A stretch of 5,410 nucleotides of DNA. Source: an uncultured Altererythrobacter sp. GTDB lineage: Bacteria; Pseudomonadota; Alphaproteobacteria; Sphingomonadales; Sphingomonadaceae. The notes under the pieces are model-generated. The model was not told the DNA's origin, ran no database searches, and saw nothing but the letters and a program-made list of their open reading frames with translations. Every line of letters begins with the position of its first letter. Within the stretch, counting starts at the first letter, position 1. Where the stretch lies: assembly GCA_946886175.1 (NCBI GenBank), contig CAMPIA010000103.1, forward strand, positions 1 to 5,410. Reading direction: 5' to 3'. Positions 1-5,410 of the stretch are shown piece by piece. The translations under genes and the position numbers were made by a program.

Positions 1-820
<820 letters not shown>

Positions 821-831
821 GCTGTTCGTCG

Positions 832-837
832 TCCTTT
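832..837 (-). promoter_or_regulatory. Ribosome binding site of acnA
   Basis: On the minus strand AAAGGA lies 11 bases before the ATG at 820. The spacing is slightly long, but it is the only purine-rich Shine-Dalgarno-like match near this start and supports the chosen AcnA N-terminus. Confidence 0.55.
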
Positions 838-882
838 CATGGATGGCGGCCTCCGCGCTGCGCCCTGGCGGAGAGTCGCGAT

Positions 883-894
883 TTGCCGCGGCAA
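883..894. promoter_or_regulatory. 12-bp perfect palindrome upstream of acnA (possible operator)
   Basis: TTGCCGCGGCAA is a perfect inverted repeat with no loop. It lies 63 bases upstream of the acnA start and 128 bases upstream of the small gene at 1023, in a 202-base divergent gap (821-1022). Its position suits a dimeric regulator, but I do not recognise it as a known operator. A GC-rich palindrome of this size can arise by chance. No good -35/-10 pair was found beside it: a minus-strand TTGACG at 915-920 has no -10 at proper spacing. Apart from this site, the two ribosome binding sites and a little simple GC-rich sequence, the gap shows nothing I can name. Confidence 0.25.
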
Positions 895-1010
895 CTGCGC
901 GTTCATACGCCACGCGTCAAGGGCCGGAGGGTTCGTGCGCGGGCCGGAACCATGCCGCGCCGCGGTGCATTATCGTTGCAGAACAAGGCGTGCCAGGGGG
1001 CATGGCCGAC

Positions 1011-1015
1011 AGGAG
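1011..1015 (+). promoter_or_regulatory. Ribosome binding site that decides the start of the small gene
   Basis: AGGAG at 1011-1015, followed by a second AGGA at 1016-1019, lies 7 bases before the ATG at 1023. An in-frame ATG at 1002 has only a G-run directly against it (995-1000), which is too close to work well. The 1023 start is therefore preferred. Confidence 0.65.
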
Positions 1016-1022
1016 AGGACGC

Positions 1023-1178
1023 ATGACCAGCCATGCATATGCGGGTGACGGCCCGCCGGGAACCGTACGCGCGGCGATTTTGGCAGGGGCGCTCGTGGTC
1101 AGCGCCTGCTTCGCCGCGGCGCTGACTTTTTCGGGTCAGCCGGCCAAGGCGGCCGAAACCGAGCAGGCCGACCGTTAG
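1023..1178 (+). CDS. Small single-span membrane protein or small lipoprotein, 51 residues
   Basis: I do not recognise a family. The product is 51 residues: a short, mostly polar N-terminus (1-16), a hydrophobic stretch of about 20 residues (17-36, from AAILAGALVV onward) and a short polar tail, GQPAKAAETEQADR (38-51). Two readings are possible. The first is a single transmembrane anchor with small exposed ends. The second is a tiny lipoprotein, since Val26-Ser27-Ala28-Cys29 fits a lipobox, although the residues after Cys29 stay hydrophobic, which argues against it. Support for a real gene comes from the strong, well-spaced AGGAG, the coherent hydrophobic profile and the stop codon that interlocks with the neighbouring gene. 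It lies divergent to acnA and convergent with the transporter, overlapping it by 4 bases (1175-1178). An upstream in-frame ATG at 1002 would add seven residues. Confidence 0.6.
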   Translation: MTSHAYAGDGPPGTVRAAILAGALVVSACFAAALTFSGQPAKAAETEQADR

Positions 1179-2056
1179 ACCGCAGTCTGTTCGGTCCGTC
1201 TGCGCGCGGCGATCCAGCAGGCGATCACGATCAGCGTGGTGCCGCCGAGCGTGGTCGCGGTCACTTTTTCCGCGAAGAACAGCCACCCGAACAGCATCGC
1301 CCACAGGAAACCCGAATATTCGATCGGAACCAGCGCCTGGGTTTCCTCGCGCGCATAGGCCCAGGCGAGCGCCATCGCGCCGCCGACCGTGAGCAACGCG
1401 GACGCGGCGAGGCCACCGAACACCTCCGCCGCCGGGATGGTCAGAAACCACGGCGCGCCGATCCCCAGCGCGAGCGTCGAGACGCCGCCGTGGAACATGG
1501 CCACTTCGGTCGGGCCCGCGACCTGCGATTGCTGGCGGATGATCACGAAATTCCAGGCGTAGAGCACCGCCGAGACCAGGATCGCGGCGAGCCCGAGCCA
1601 GGCGTCCTCGCTCATCCCGCCGCGCCCCACGCGGCCGCCGATGATCACCAGCGTGCCCACAAAGCCGAGCAGCGAGGCGAGGATGGCCTTGCGCTTGATG
1701 CGCTCGCCGAGCAGCAGCGCGGCGAGATAGAGCGCGATCAACGGGGCGACGAACGAGATCGCGATCGCCTCGGCAATCGCGAGCTTGGTCAGCGCGTAGA
1801 AGAACAATAGCGCCATGAACGCCGACACCGTTCCACGCAGCAGATGGAGCTTGAGCACCGCGCGGGTCGGCCAGCGGCCGCCGAGCGCGAGCCACAGCGG
1901 CGCGGCGATCGCGAACGCCAGCGCCGCGCGCAGCACCGCCGCGCTGTAGGCCCCCGCGGCGAGCGAGGCGCCCTTCATGAAGGCGTCCATCAGCGACAGC
2001 ATTCCGACCCCGGCGAAAGCGGCGAGGAACGGCATCAGGCGGTGCTCGGACGGCAT
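1175..2056 (-). CDS. EamA/DMT-family inner-membrane transporter
   Basis: This 293-residue protein is a predicted inner-membrane permease of the drug/metabolite transporter superfamily. It is made of two EamA halves with about ten transmembrane helices, close to the usual length of 290-300. Hydrophobic segments cover roughly residues 8-28, 36-58, 70-90, 94-115, 124-141, 153-173, 186-206, 212-234, 246-262 and 268-284. Each half ends in the familiar acidic-basic turn: LLGERIKRK at 115-123 and FFAEKV at 260-265. The substrate cannot be read from sequence; relatives move amino acids, metabolites or nucleotide precursors. The ATG at 2056 has no clear Shine-Dalgarno sequence; an ATG at 2035, seven codons inside, is an alternative start. 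The frame stays open far upstream to 3295, but that part is antisense to the transpeptidase and is not hydrophobic. The gene converges on the small gene at 1023 and diverges from the transpeptidase at 2213. Confidence 0.92.
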   Translation of the reverse strand: MPSEHRLMPFLAAFAGVGMLSLMDAFMKGASLAAGAYSAAVLRAALAFAIAAPLWLALGGRWPTRAVLKLHLLRGTVSAFMALLFFYALTKLAIAEAIAISFVAPLIALYLAALLLGERIKRKAILASLLGFVGTLVIIGGRVGRGGMSEDAWLGLAAILVSAVLYAWNFVIIRQQSQVAGPTEVAMFHGGVSTLALGIGAPWFLTIPAAEVFGGLAASALLTVGGAMALAWAYAREETQALVPIEYSGFLWAMLFGWLFFAEKVTATTLGGTTLIVIACWIAARRRTEQTAV

Positions 2057-2109
2057 CGGGGGGCAATAGGCGCGCCGCCGCCGCGCGTCACCCGCCTTCG
2101 CGCGATTCA

Positions 2110-2126
2110 GGCGGCAGTCAGCCGCC
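2110..2126. other. Hairpin in the divergent upstream region
   Basis: GGCGGC (2110-2115) and GCCGCC (2121-2126) form a perfect 6-bp stem around a 5-base loop, AGTCA. There is no T-run on either side, so it is not a standard terminator. It sits 54 bases before the transporter start, where it could fold in that gene's leader RNA if transcription begins upstream of it. It could also be chance in GC-rich DNA. Confidence 0.25.
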
Positions 2127-2130
2127 ATGC

Positions 2131-2159
2131 TTGAAGCGCGGAGCCCGATCGGGCAAATT
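2131..2159 (+). promoter_or_regulatory. Candidate promoter of the YcbB-like transpeptidase
   Basis: TTGAAG (2131-2136) and CAAATT (2154-2159) are 17 bases apart, the standard sigma-70 spacing, and would start RNA near 2166, about 47 bases before the ATG at 2213. The -35 matches consensus at four of six positions, but the -10 only at three, so this is weak. A 12-bp palindrome lies in the spacer and touches the -10. The rest of the 156-base gap shows no other clear signal. Confidence 0.25.
2143..2154. promoter_or_regulatory. 12-bp perfect palindrome in the divergent promoter region
   Basis: GCCCGATCGGGC is a perfect inverted repeat. It sits within the spacer of the candidate promoter at 2131-2159 and 87 bases upstream of the transporter start, so one bound regulator could in principle act on both divergent genes. 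I do not recognise the site, and its GC-rich composition makes a chance origin quite possible. Confidence 0.25.
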
Positions 2160-2212
2160 CGCGTCGACGGCGCCGGAATTCGGGCCCACCTTACCGAAGT
2201 TTGAGACAGTCC

Positions 2213-3691
2213 ATGACCAGAACACCCTCGCCATATCTCCTCGCCGCCGCCTCGCTCGCGGCGCTCGCCCCGGCCGCCGGGGCGGCGCAGCAGCGCGCAC
2301 CCGAGAACCTGCTTCCCGAATCGCGCGCGCTCGAGGAATATCCGGTCCGGCCCGACGACGATCCAGTGGCCCCCGTGCCTGCTCCGCCCGCTCCCGCTCC
2401 CGCACCGGTTCCCGGGCCGGTGCCGCCGATCACCGGCGATCCGATCCCGACGATCTCGCGCGAGGTCGTCCAGCAGTTCGCGCCCGAGATCCAGCCGTGG
2501 AGCCTGGCCCATGCCGAGAAGCTCGCCGCGGCGATCGCGCAGATCGGCGCGCACGGGCTCGATCCGGCCGACTACGACGAGGCGGGCCTGCGCCAGGCGA
2601 TGCTCGCCGGGCCGGGCGCGGCGCTCGACCAGGTGGCGAGCCGGACCTTCGCGTGGCTGGTCGAAGACATGCGCGACGGGCGCACTCCGATGGAGGCGCG
2701 CAAGCAGTGGTTCGTGGTCGATCCCGATCCCGACCGCTATCGCACCGGCGAGGTGATGGAAGCTGCGCTCGCTAGCGGCGATATCGCCGGCGCGCTGGCG
2801 GGCCTCGCGCCGCTCCATCCCGACTACGCCAAGCTCAAGGCGGAGCTCGCCGAGACGGCCGCCGACCAGACGTCGCGGCGTAAGCTGATCCGCGCCAATA
2901 TGGACCGCTGGCGCTGGCTCGCGCGCGATCTGGGCAACCAGTACCTGATGACCAACGTGCCCGAGTTCCAGCTTCGGCTGACGGTCAACGACAAGATCCT
3001 GCGCACCTACAAGACGATCGTCGGCAAGCCGGGCCGCACCGCGACCCCGCAGCTCGCCGAGACGGTCGAGGGGGTGATCTTCAACCCCAACTGGACGGTG
3101 CCGCAGTCGATCGTGAAGGGCGAGGGGCTGGGCGCGCGAGTGCTCGGCAATCCGGGGTGGGCGCGCGCCAACGGCTACAAGGGCTGGCGCGACGAGGACA
3201 CCGGCTTCGTCACCGTGGTCCAGCAGCCGGGACCGGGCAATTCGCTCGGGCTGATGAAGCTCGACATGCCCAATCCGCACGCGATCTTCCTCCACGACAC
3301 TCCGGCGCGGGGCCTGTTCGACAACGCCAACCGCGCGCTAAGCCACGGCTGCATCCGCACCGAGCGCGCGAGCGAACTGGCGATCACGCTGGCGATCCTG
3401 GCGCAGAACCCGAAGACCGACGAAGAGCGTACGGCGGCGGCGGAGGAGGCGGTCGCCATCCTCAAGTCGGGCGACTACACCAAGGTGCCGTTCGCCACGA
3501 CGCAGATGCCGGTCTACATCACCTATTTCACGATGGGGACCGACATCGACGGCGAGATGCGCACGTTCAAGGACATCTACGGCCGCGACGCGCCGGTGCT
3601 CGCCGCGCTCGAAGCGCCGCGCCAGGAGAACCGCGCCCGCCGCACCGACGAGAAGGCGGTCGAAATCATCGACGACATGAAGACGACCTGA
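2213..3691 (+). CDS. YcbB/LdtD-type L,D-transpeptidase, exported, lacking the peptidoglycan-binding insert
   Basis: Enzymes of this family make 3-3 crosslinks in peptidoglycan from the periplasm, using a catalytic cysteine. The product is 492 residues. Residues 1-25 look like a Sec signal peptide, with cleavage near AGA/AQQ. A proline/alanine-rich linker follows (about 51-72), then an alpha-helical scaffold-like domain (about 82-215, including GLDPADYD at 115-122). The YkuD catalytic domain begins at NMDRWRWL (229-236). His361 in HDTP and the SHGCIR motif at 377-382, with Cys380 as nucleophile, are intact. E. coli YcbB is about 615 residues and carries a peptidoglycan-binding domain before the catalytic core; here the scaffold runs almost directly into the core. 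The ATG at 2213 is chosen because it gives a clean signal peptide; an in-frame TTG at 2201 adds four residues. No strong Shine-Dalgarno sequence precedes either. Confidence 0.95.
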   Translation: MTRTPSPYLLAAASLAALAPAAGAAQQRAPENLLPESRALEEYPVRPDDDPVAPVPAPPAPAPAPVPGPVPPITGDPIPTISREVVQQFAPEIQPWSLAHAEKLAAAIAQIGAHGLDPADYDEAGLRQAMLAGPGAALDQVASRTFAWLVEDMRDGRTPMEARKQWFVVDPDPDRYRTGEVMEAALASGDIAGALAGLAPLHPDYAKLKAELAETAADQTSRRKLIRANMDRWRWLARDLGNQYLMTNVPEFQLRLTVNDKILRTYKTIVGKPGRTATPQLAETVEGVIFNPNWTVPQSIVKGEGLGARVLGNPGWARANGYKGWRDEDTGFVTVVQQPGPGNSLGLMKLDMPNPHAIFLHDTPARGLFDNANRALSHGCIRTERASELAITLAILAQNPKTDEERTAAAEEAVAILKSGDYTKVPFATTQMPVYITYFTMGTDIDGEMRTFKDIYGRDAPVLAALEAPRQENRARRTDEKAVEIIDDMKTT

Positions 3692-3714
3692 GAAGCCGCC
3701 TCACTTTCCTTGAT

Positions 3715-3836
3715 CGTCATTGCGAGCCGCCGAAGGCGGCGCGGCAATCCATGAATCGACAGGATTGCCACGAACTGCCGGTTCGGTAGCCTCGTTGTTT
3801 GGTCCTTGGATTGCTTCGCTACGCTCGCAAATGACG
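3715..3836. repeat. Dispersed palindromic intergenic repeat (REP/MITE-like) between two converging genes
   Basis: The ends are inverted copies: CGTCATTGCGAGC (3715-3727) and GCTCGCAAATGACG (3823-3836), the right one having one extra A. A second inner pair is GCAATCCA (3744-3751) and TGGATTGC (3807-3814). Local hairpins also lie inside: GCCGCC/GGCGGC (3726-3740, 3-base loop), GGCAATCC/GGATTGCC (3743-3769, 11-base loop) and CGAAC/GTTCG (3771-3785). From memory, the sense CGTCATTGCGAGC...GCAATCC...GGATTGC...GCTCGCAATGACG is a widespread intergenic repeat in many proteobacterial genomes; that family link is recall, not a search. It fills nearly all the space between the two stop codons, 23 bases from one and 10 from the other. 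It may protect or end the 3' ends of both transcripts, but no T-tract is present. No transposase is encoded. Confidence 0.75.
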
Positions 3837-3846
3837 GCGCAAGCGC

Positions 3847-4575
3847 TCAATAAACACCCGGATTGAGGATATCCTCGCCGCGCGCGGGCTCGGGCCCCAG
3901 CGGCCGGATTTCGCCGGCGATCTGCTGCGGGGGTGCAACCGTGGACCCGTCCGCCGCCAGCCCGAGGCGATCGGCGAAGAGAACGCGCCCGCCGCCGAGT
4001 TCGAGCAGCGCCCGCTTGAATTGCACCTCGCCCATCGCGAAGCAGCCGTTCGAGCGGCCGAGCCGGCCCCAGCGCGCGACGTGCGCGGGCTCGGCATAGT
4101 CCGCGCGGTGCATCACGATCGCGCGGTCGAGCGCGTTCGAATTGTCGGCCTCGAGCCCTTCGAGCCGGATCGAGGTGCCGAACTGCCCGGTGTACCAGCC
4201 GTAGGTCATATAGGCGCCGCGGCTGGAGCACAGCGATTCGGGCACGTTGGAGAACCAGTTGAGCCAGCCCTCGTGCTCCGGGTCCGACCCGGCGCCGTGG
4301 GTGACGAGGTAGGAATCGACCCGCCCGGCGTCGAGATTGACGAAGTGGAAGCGCGGCTCCGCGCTGTGCAGGCCGTAGTCGGCGATGCCGACCACGTCGG
4401 TGCGCCAGAGGATCGAGCCCGCCTTCTGCTGTTCGCGCTTGGCGATCTCCGCCAGCATCGCGTCGCGCGGGTTTCCGCTGCGAACCTGCGCAGGCAGGCG
4501 GGCGGGCAGCGCCAGCGCCGCGCCCAATGTGGTCCCCAGCGCCAGGGCGCCCTTGATGATGCCGCGTCTGTCCAT
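3847..4575 (-). CDS. YkuD_2-family murein L,D-transpeptidase-like protein, exported
   Basis: The 242-residue product resembles the murein L,D-transpeptidase catalytic-domain family (YkuD_2), exported proteins thought to act on peptidoglycan; exact substrates of this branch are poorly known. Residues 1-29 form a signal peptide with MDRRGIIKG at the start, which matches a twin-arginine (Tat) pattern, followed by a hydrophobic run (about 10-23). Family landmarks are VVGIADYGLH (61-70), HGAGSDP (93-99), IVMHRADY (153-160) with His156, and GRSNGCFAM (173-181) with the putative nucleophile Cys178. The common YkuD motif is SxGC, so Ser175-Asn176-Gly177-Cys178 fits. The ATG at 4575 is preferred because it places the twin arginines at residues 3-4; an upstream TTG at 4596 would add seven residues. 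No Shine-Dalgarno sequence is visible. The gene converges on the YcbB-like gene across the palindromic repeat and diverges from the lipoprotein gene. Confidence 0.9.
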   Translation of the reverse strand: MDRRGIIKGALALGTTLGAALALPARLPAQVRSGNPRDAMLAEIAKREQQKAGSILWRTDVVGIADYGLHSAEPRFHFVNLDAGRVDSYLVTHGAGSDPEHEGWLNWFSNVPESLCSSRGAYMTYGWYTGQFGTSIRLEGLEADNSNALDRAIVMHRADYAEPAHVARWGRLGRSNGCFAMGEVQFKRALLELGGGRVLFADRLGLAADGSTVAPPQQIAGEIRPLGPEPARGEDILNPGVY

Positions 4576-4586
4576 GGTCGGATGAT

Positions 4587-4615
4587 AGCATAGCAAGCCC
4601 TAACCGGCAGGTGAA
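4587..4615 (-). promoter_or_regulatory. Candidate promoter of the YkuD_2 gene, giving a very short leader
   Basis: On the minus strand TTCACC (4610-4615) and TATGCT (4587-4592) are separated by 17 bases; each matches the sigma-70 consensus at four of six positions. The start of RNA would fall near 4580, only about five bases before the ATG at 4575. This agrees with the lack of a Shine-Dalgarno sequence and would make the transcript nearly leaderless. TATCAT at 4582-4587 is a better -10 by sequence but has no -35 at proper spacing. It is an AT-rich spot in an otherwise GC-rich window. Confidence 0.4.
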
Positions 4616-4652
4616 CGGGGAACGGGCGCGCGGGGGCCGGCGTTCATCGCAC

Positions 4653-5156
4653 ATGAAGCACGCCTTTCTCCCGTTCGCCTTGCTGCTCTCCGCTTGCGCC
4701 GCCGCGCCGTCTGCGCCGCGGATCGAAAATCCGCCGTTGCCGCCCGCGGCCGAGACGCCGGAGCCCGGGACGGCGGCGGCCACGCGCATCCTCGATCGGG
4801 ATGCAGCTTCGCGCCTGCGCAACAACAGCGGGATCACGCTCCAGTGGATCGATTGGGACACGCGCGGCGATGTGACGGTGACGGTGGGTGAGGACGGCGT
4901 GTGGCGCCTCTCGGGCGCGCAGGCGGCGCCGGACGGGCCGGGCCGCGTTTCGGTAGAAGGCACGGTGACCGAGATCGGCGCCGATTACTTCCTGCTCGAC
5001 GGCCGGGTGGCGATCACCGACACCCCCGATGCCGGGCGACAGTGCAGCGCGGACAAGCTCTGGCGCTTCGGGGTGACGCAAGGCCGCGAATACTGGCGCC
5101 TGCGCGAATTCGAATGGTGCGACGGGCTGACCGATTACGTCGACATCTATTTCTGA
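4653..5156 (+). CDS. Predicted lipoprotein of unknown function, 167 residues
   Basis: The function is unknown. The N-terminus MKHAFLPFALLLSAC is a lipoprotein signal: a basic start, a hydrophobic core and a lipobox Leu12-Ser13-Ala14-Cys15, so the mature protein should be lipid-anchored at Cys15. Residue 16 is Ala, not Asp, so nothing suggests inner-membrane retention. A low-complexity Ala/Pro/Glu linker (about 16-44) leads to a compact domain rich in predicted beta strands and tryptophans: SGITLQWIDWDTRGDVTVTV (59-78), EIGADYFLLDGRVAI (107-121) and a strongly patterned C-terminus, EYWRLREFEWCDGLTDYVDI (146-165). Cys131 and Cys156 could form a disulfide in the periplasm. I recall similar conserved hypothetical proteins in sphingomonads, from memory only. 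The ATG at 4653 is chosen over a GTG at 4611 because the latter puts a charged extension before the signal. The gene diverges from the YkuD_2 gene and converges on ispG with a 12-base gap. Confidence 0.85.
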   Translation: MKHAFLPFALLLSACAAAPSAPRIENPPLPPAAETPEPGTAAATRILDRDAASRLRNNSGITLQWIDWDTRGDVTVTVGEDGVWRLSGAQAAPDGPGRVSVEGTVTEIGADYFLLDGRVAITDTPDAGRQCSADKLWRFGVTQGREYWRLREFEWCDGLTDYVDIYF

Positions 5157-5168
5157 GCGCGCCGCGGG

Positions 5169-5410
5169 CTACTCCGCCGCTTCCGGGACCTCGTCCGCCT
5201 TGCCCGCATCGCTCATGCCGGCTTCGATCTCGGCCGCCTTGGCTTCGACGAGGCGGACGATATGGTCGAGCATTCCGGCGTCGTCGATATGGTGGTCCTT
5301 GATCCCCGAAAGGTAGACCATGTGTTTGCCCTGGCCGCCGCCGGTGAGGCCGATATCGGTCTCGCGCGCCTCGCCCGGGCCGTTGACGACGCAGCCGAGC
5401 ACCGAGAGCG
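5169..5410 (-). CDS. ispG: 4-hydroxy-3-methylbut-2-enyl diphosphate synthase IspG (GcpE), C-terminal end (cut by window edge)
   Basis: IspG reduces methylerythritol cyclodiphosphate to HMBPP in the MEP pathway of isoprenoid synthesis, using a 4Fe-4S cluster in the cytoplasm. The window contains the last 79 residues, beginning [20 protein letters not shown]. The CVVNGPGE block is diagnostic: its Cys (5391-5393) and the Glu seven residues later correspond to the Cys305 and Glu312 cluster ligands of the E. coli enzyme. The other two cysteine ligands lie off the right edge. Downstream come the usual [18 protein letters not shown] and a helical end. The tail then adds an acidic, Ala-rich extension, roughly the last 15 residues ([14 protein letters not shown]), which looks poorly conserved and disordered. 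The gene ends tail to tail with the lipoprotein gene. There is no sign of a frameshift. Confidence 0.96.
   Translation of the reverse strand, partial: LSVLGCVVNGPGEARETDIGLTGGGQGKHMVYLSGIKDHHIDDAGMLDHIVRLVEAKAAEIEAGMSDAGKADEVPEAAE

Noticed and set aside
915..920. Minus-strand TTGACG as a -35 box for acnA
   Set aside because: No acceptable -10 lies 16-18 bases downstream; a TATGAA nearby is only 7 bases away.
2402..2423. GCACCGG/CCGGTGC inverted repeat inside the transpeptidase gene
   Set aside because: It falls in the proline/alanine-rich linker, where repeated GC-rich codons readily create such pairs; there is no sign of regulatory use.
2057..3295. Long upstream extension of the transporter frame on the minus strand (up to 706 codons)
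   Set aside because: The extension is Arg/Gly/Asp-rich, non-hydrophobic and antisense to the well-supported transpeptidase gene. The transporter has a normal length when started at 2056.
3157..3789. 210-codon plus-strand frame within the end of the transpeptidase gene
   Set aside because: It is a shifted frame of the catalytic domain, Arg/Gly/His-rich, with no start signal.
3692..3846. Rho-independent terminator between the two converging transpeptidase genes
   Set aside because: There are hairpins, but none is followed by a T-run on either strand; the structure is better described as a palindromic repeat.
3701..4963. 420-codon minus-strand frame spanning the repeat, the YkuD_2 gene and the lipoprotein gene
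   Set aside because: It runs out of frame through one recognised gene and antisense to another; its translation shows no domain. The open frame reflects GC-rich codon usage.
5157..5168. Terminator between the lipoprotein gene and ispG
   Set aside because: Only 12 GC-rich bases separate the stop codons, without a usable stem-loop and T-run.

Overview
This window is a high-GC stretch of ordinary chromosome, most likely from an alphaproteobacterium of the order Sphingomonadales (Sphingomonas, Erythrobacter or Novosphingobium type). I base this on codon bias and on how closely the aconitase, the YcbB-like L,D-transpeptidase, the YkuD_2 protein and the lipoprotein resemble versions I remember from that order. 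No database search was possible. I see no tRNA, rRNA, CRISPR array, insertion sequence, prophage or plasmid function.

Layout, left to right. (1) 1-820, minus: N-terminal 273 residues of aconitase AcnA, running off the left edge. (2) 821-1022: divergent upstream region containing a 12-bp palindrome. (3) 1023-1178, plus: a 51-residue single-span membrane protein or small lipoprotein with a strong ribosome binding site. (4) 1175-2056, minus: an EamA/DMT-family transporter whose stop codon overlaps that of the small gene. (5) 2057-2212: divergent upstream region with a hairpin, a 12-bp palindrome and a weak promoter-like pair. (6) 2213-3691, plus: an exported YcbB/LdtD-type L,D-transpeptidase without the usual peptidoglycan-binding insert. 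(7) 3715-3836: a dispersed palindromic repeat that nearly fills the gap between two converging genes. (8) 3847-4575, minus: an exported YkuD_2-family L,D-transpeptidase-like protein with a Tat-like signal. (9) 4576-4652: divergent promoter region. (10) 4653-5156, plus: a small lipoprotein of unknown function. (11) 5169-5410, minus: the C-terminal end of IspG (GcpE), running off the right edge.

Every gene changes strand relative to the next one, so there is no multigene operon inside the window, and each gene is probably transcribed alone or with genes beyond the edges. The clearest functional theme is the cell envelope: two L,D-transpeptidase-fold proteins of different subfamilies converge on one repeat, and a lipoprotein lies divergent to the second. 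AcnA (TCA cycle) and IspG (MEP isoprenoid pathway) are housekeeping iron-sulfur enzymes at the edges. I found no convincing new multigene system. The points most worth checking are the small membrane protein, the conserved-looking lipoprotein, the domain-reduced transpeptidase and the structured repeat.
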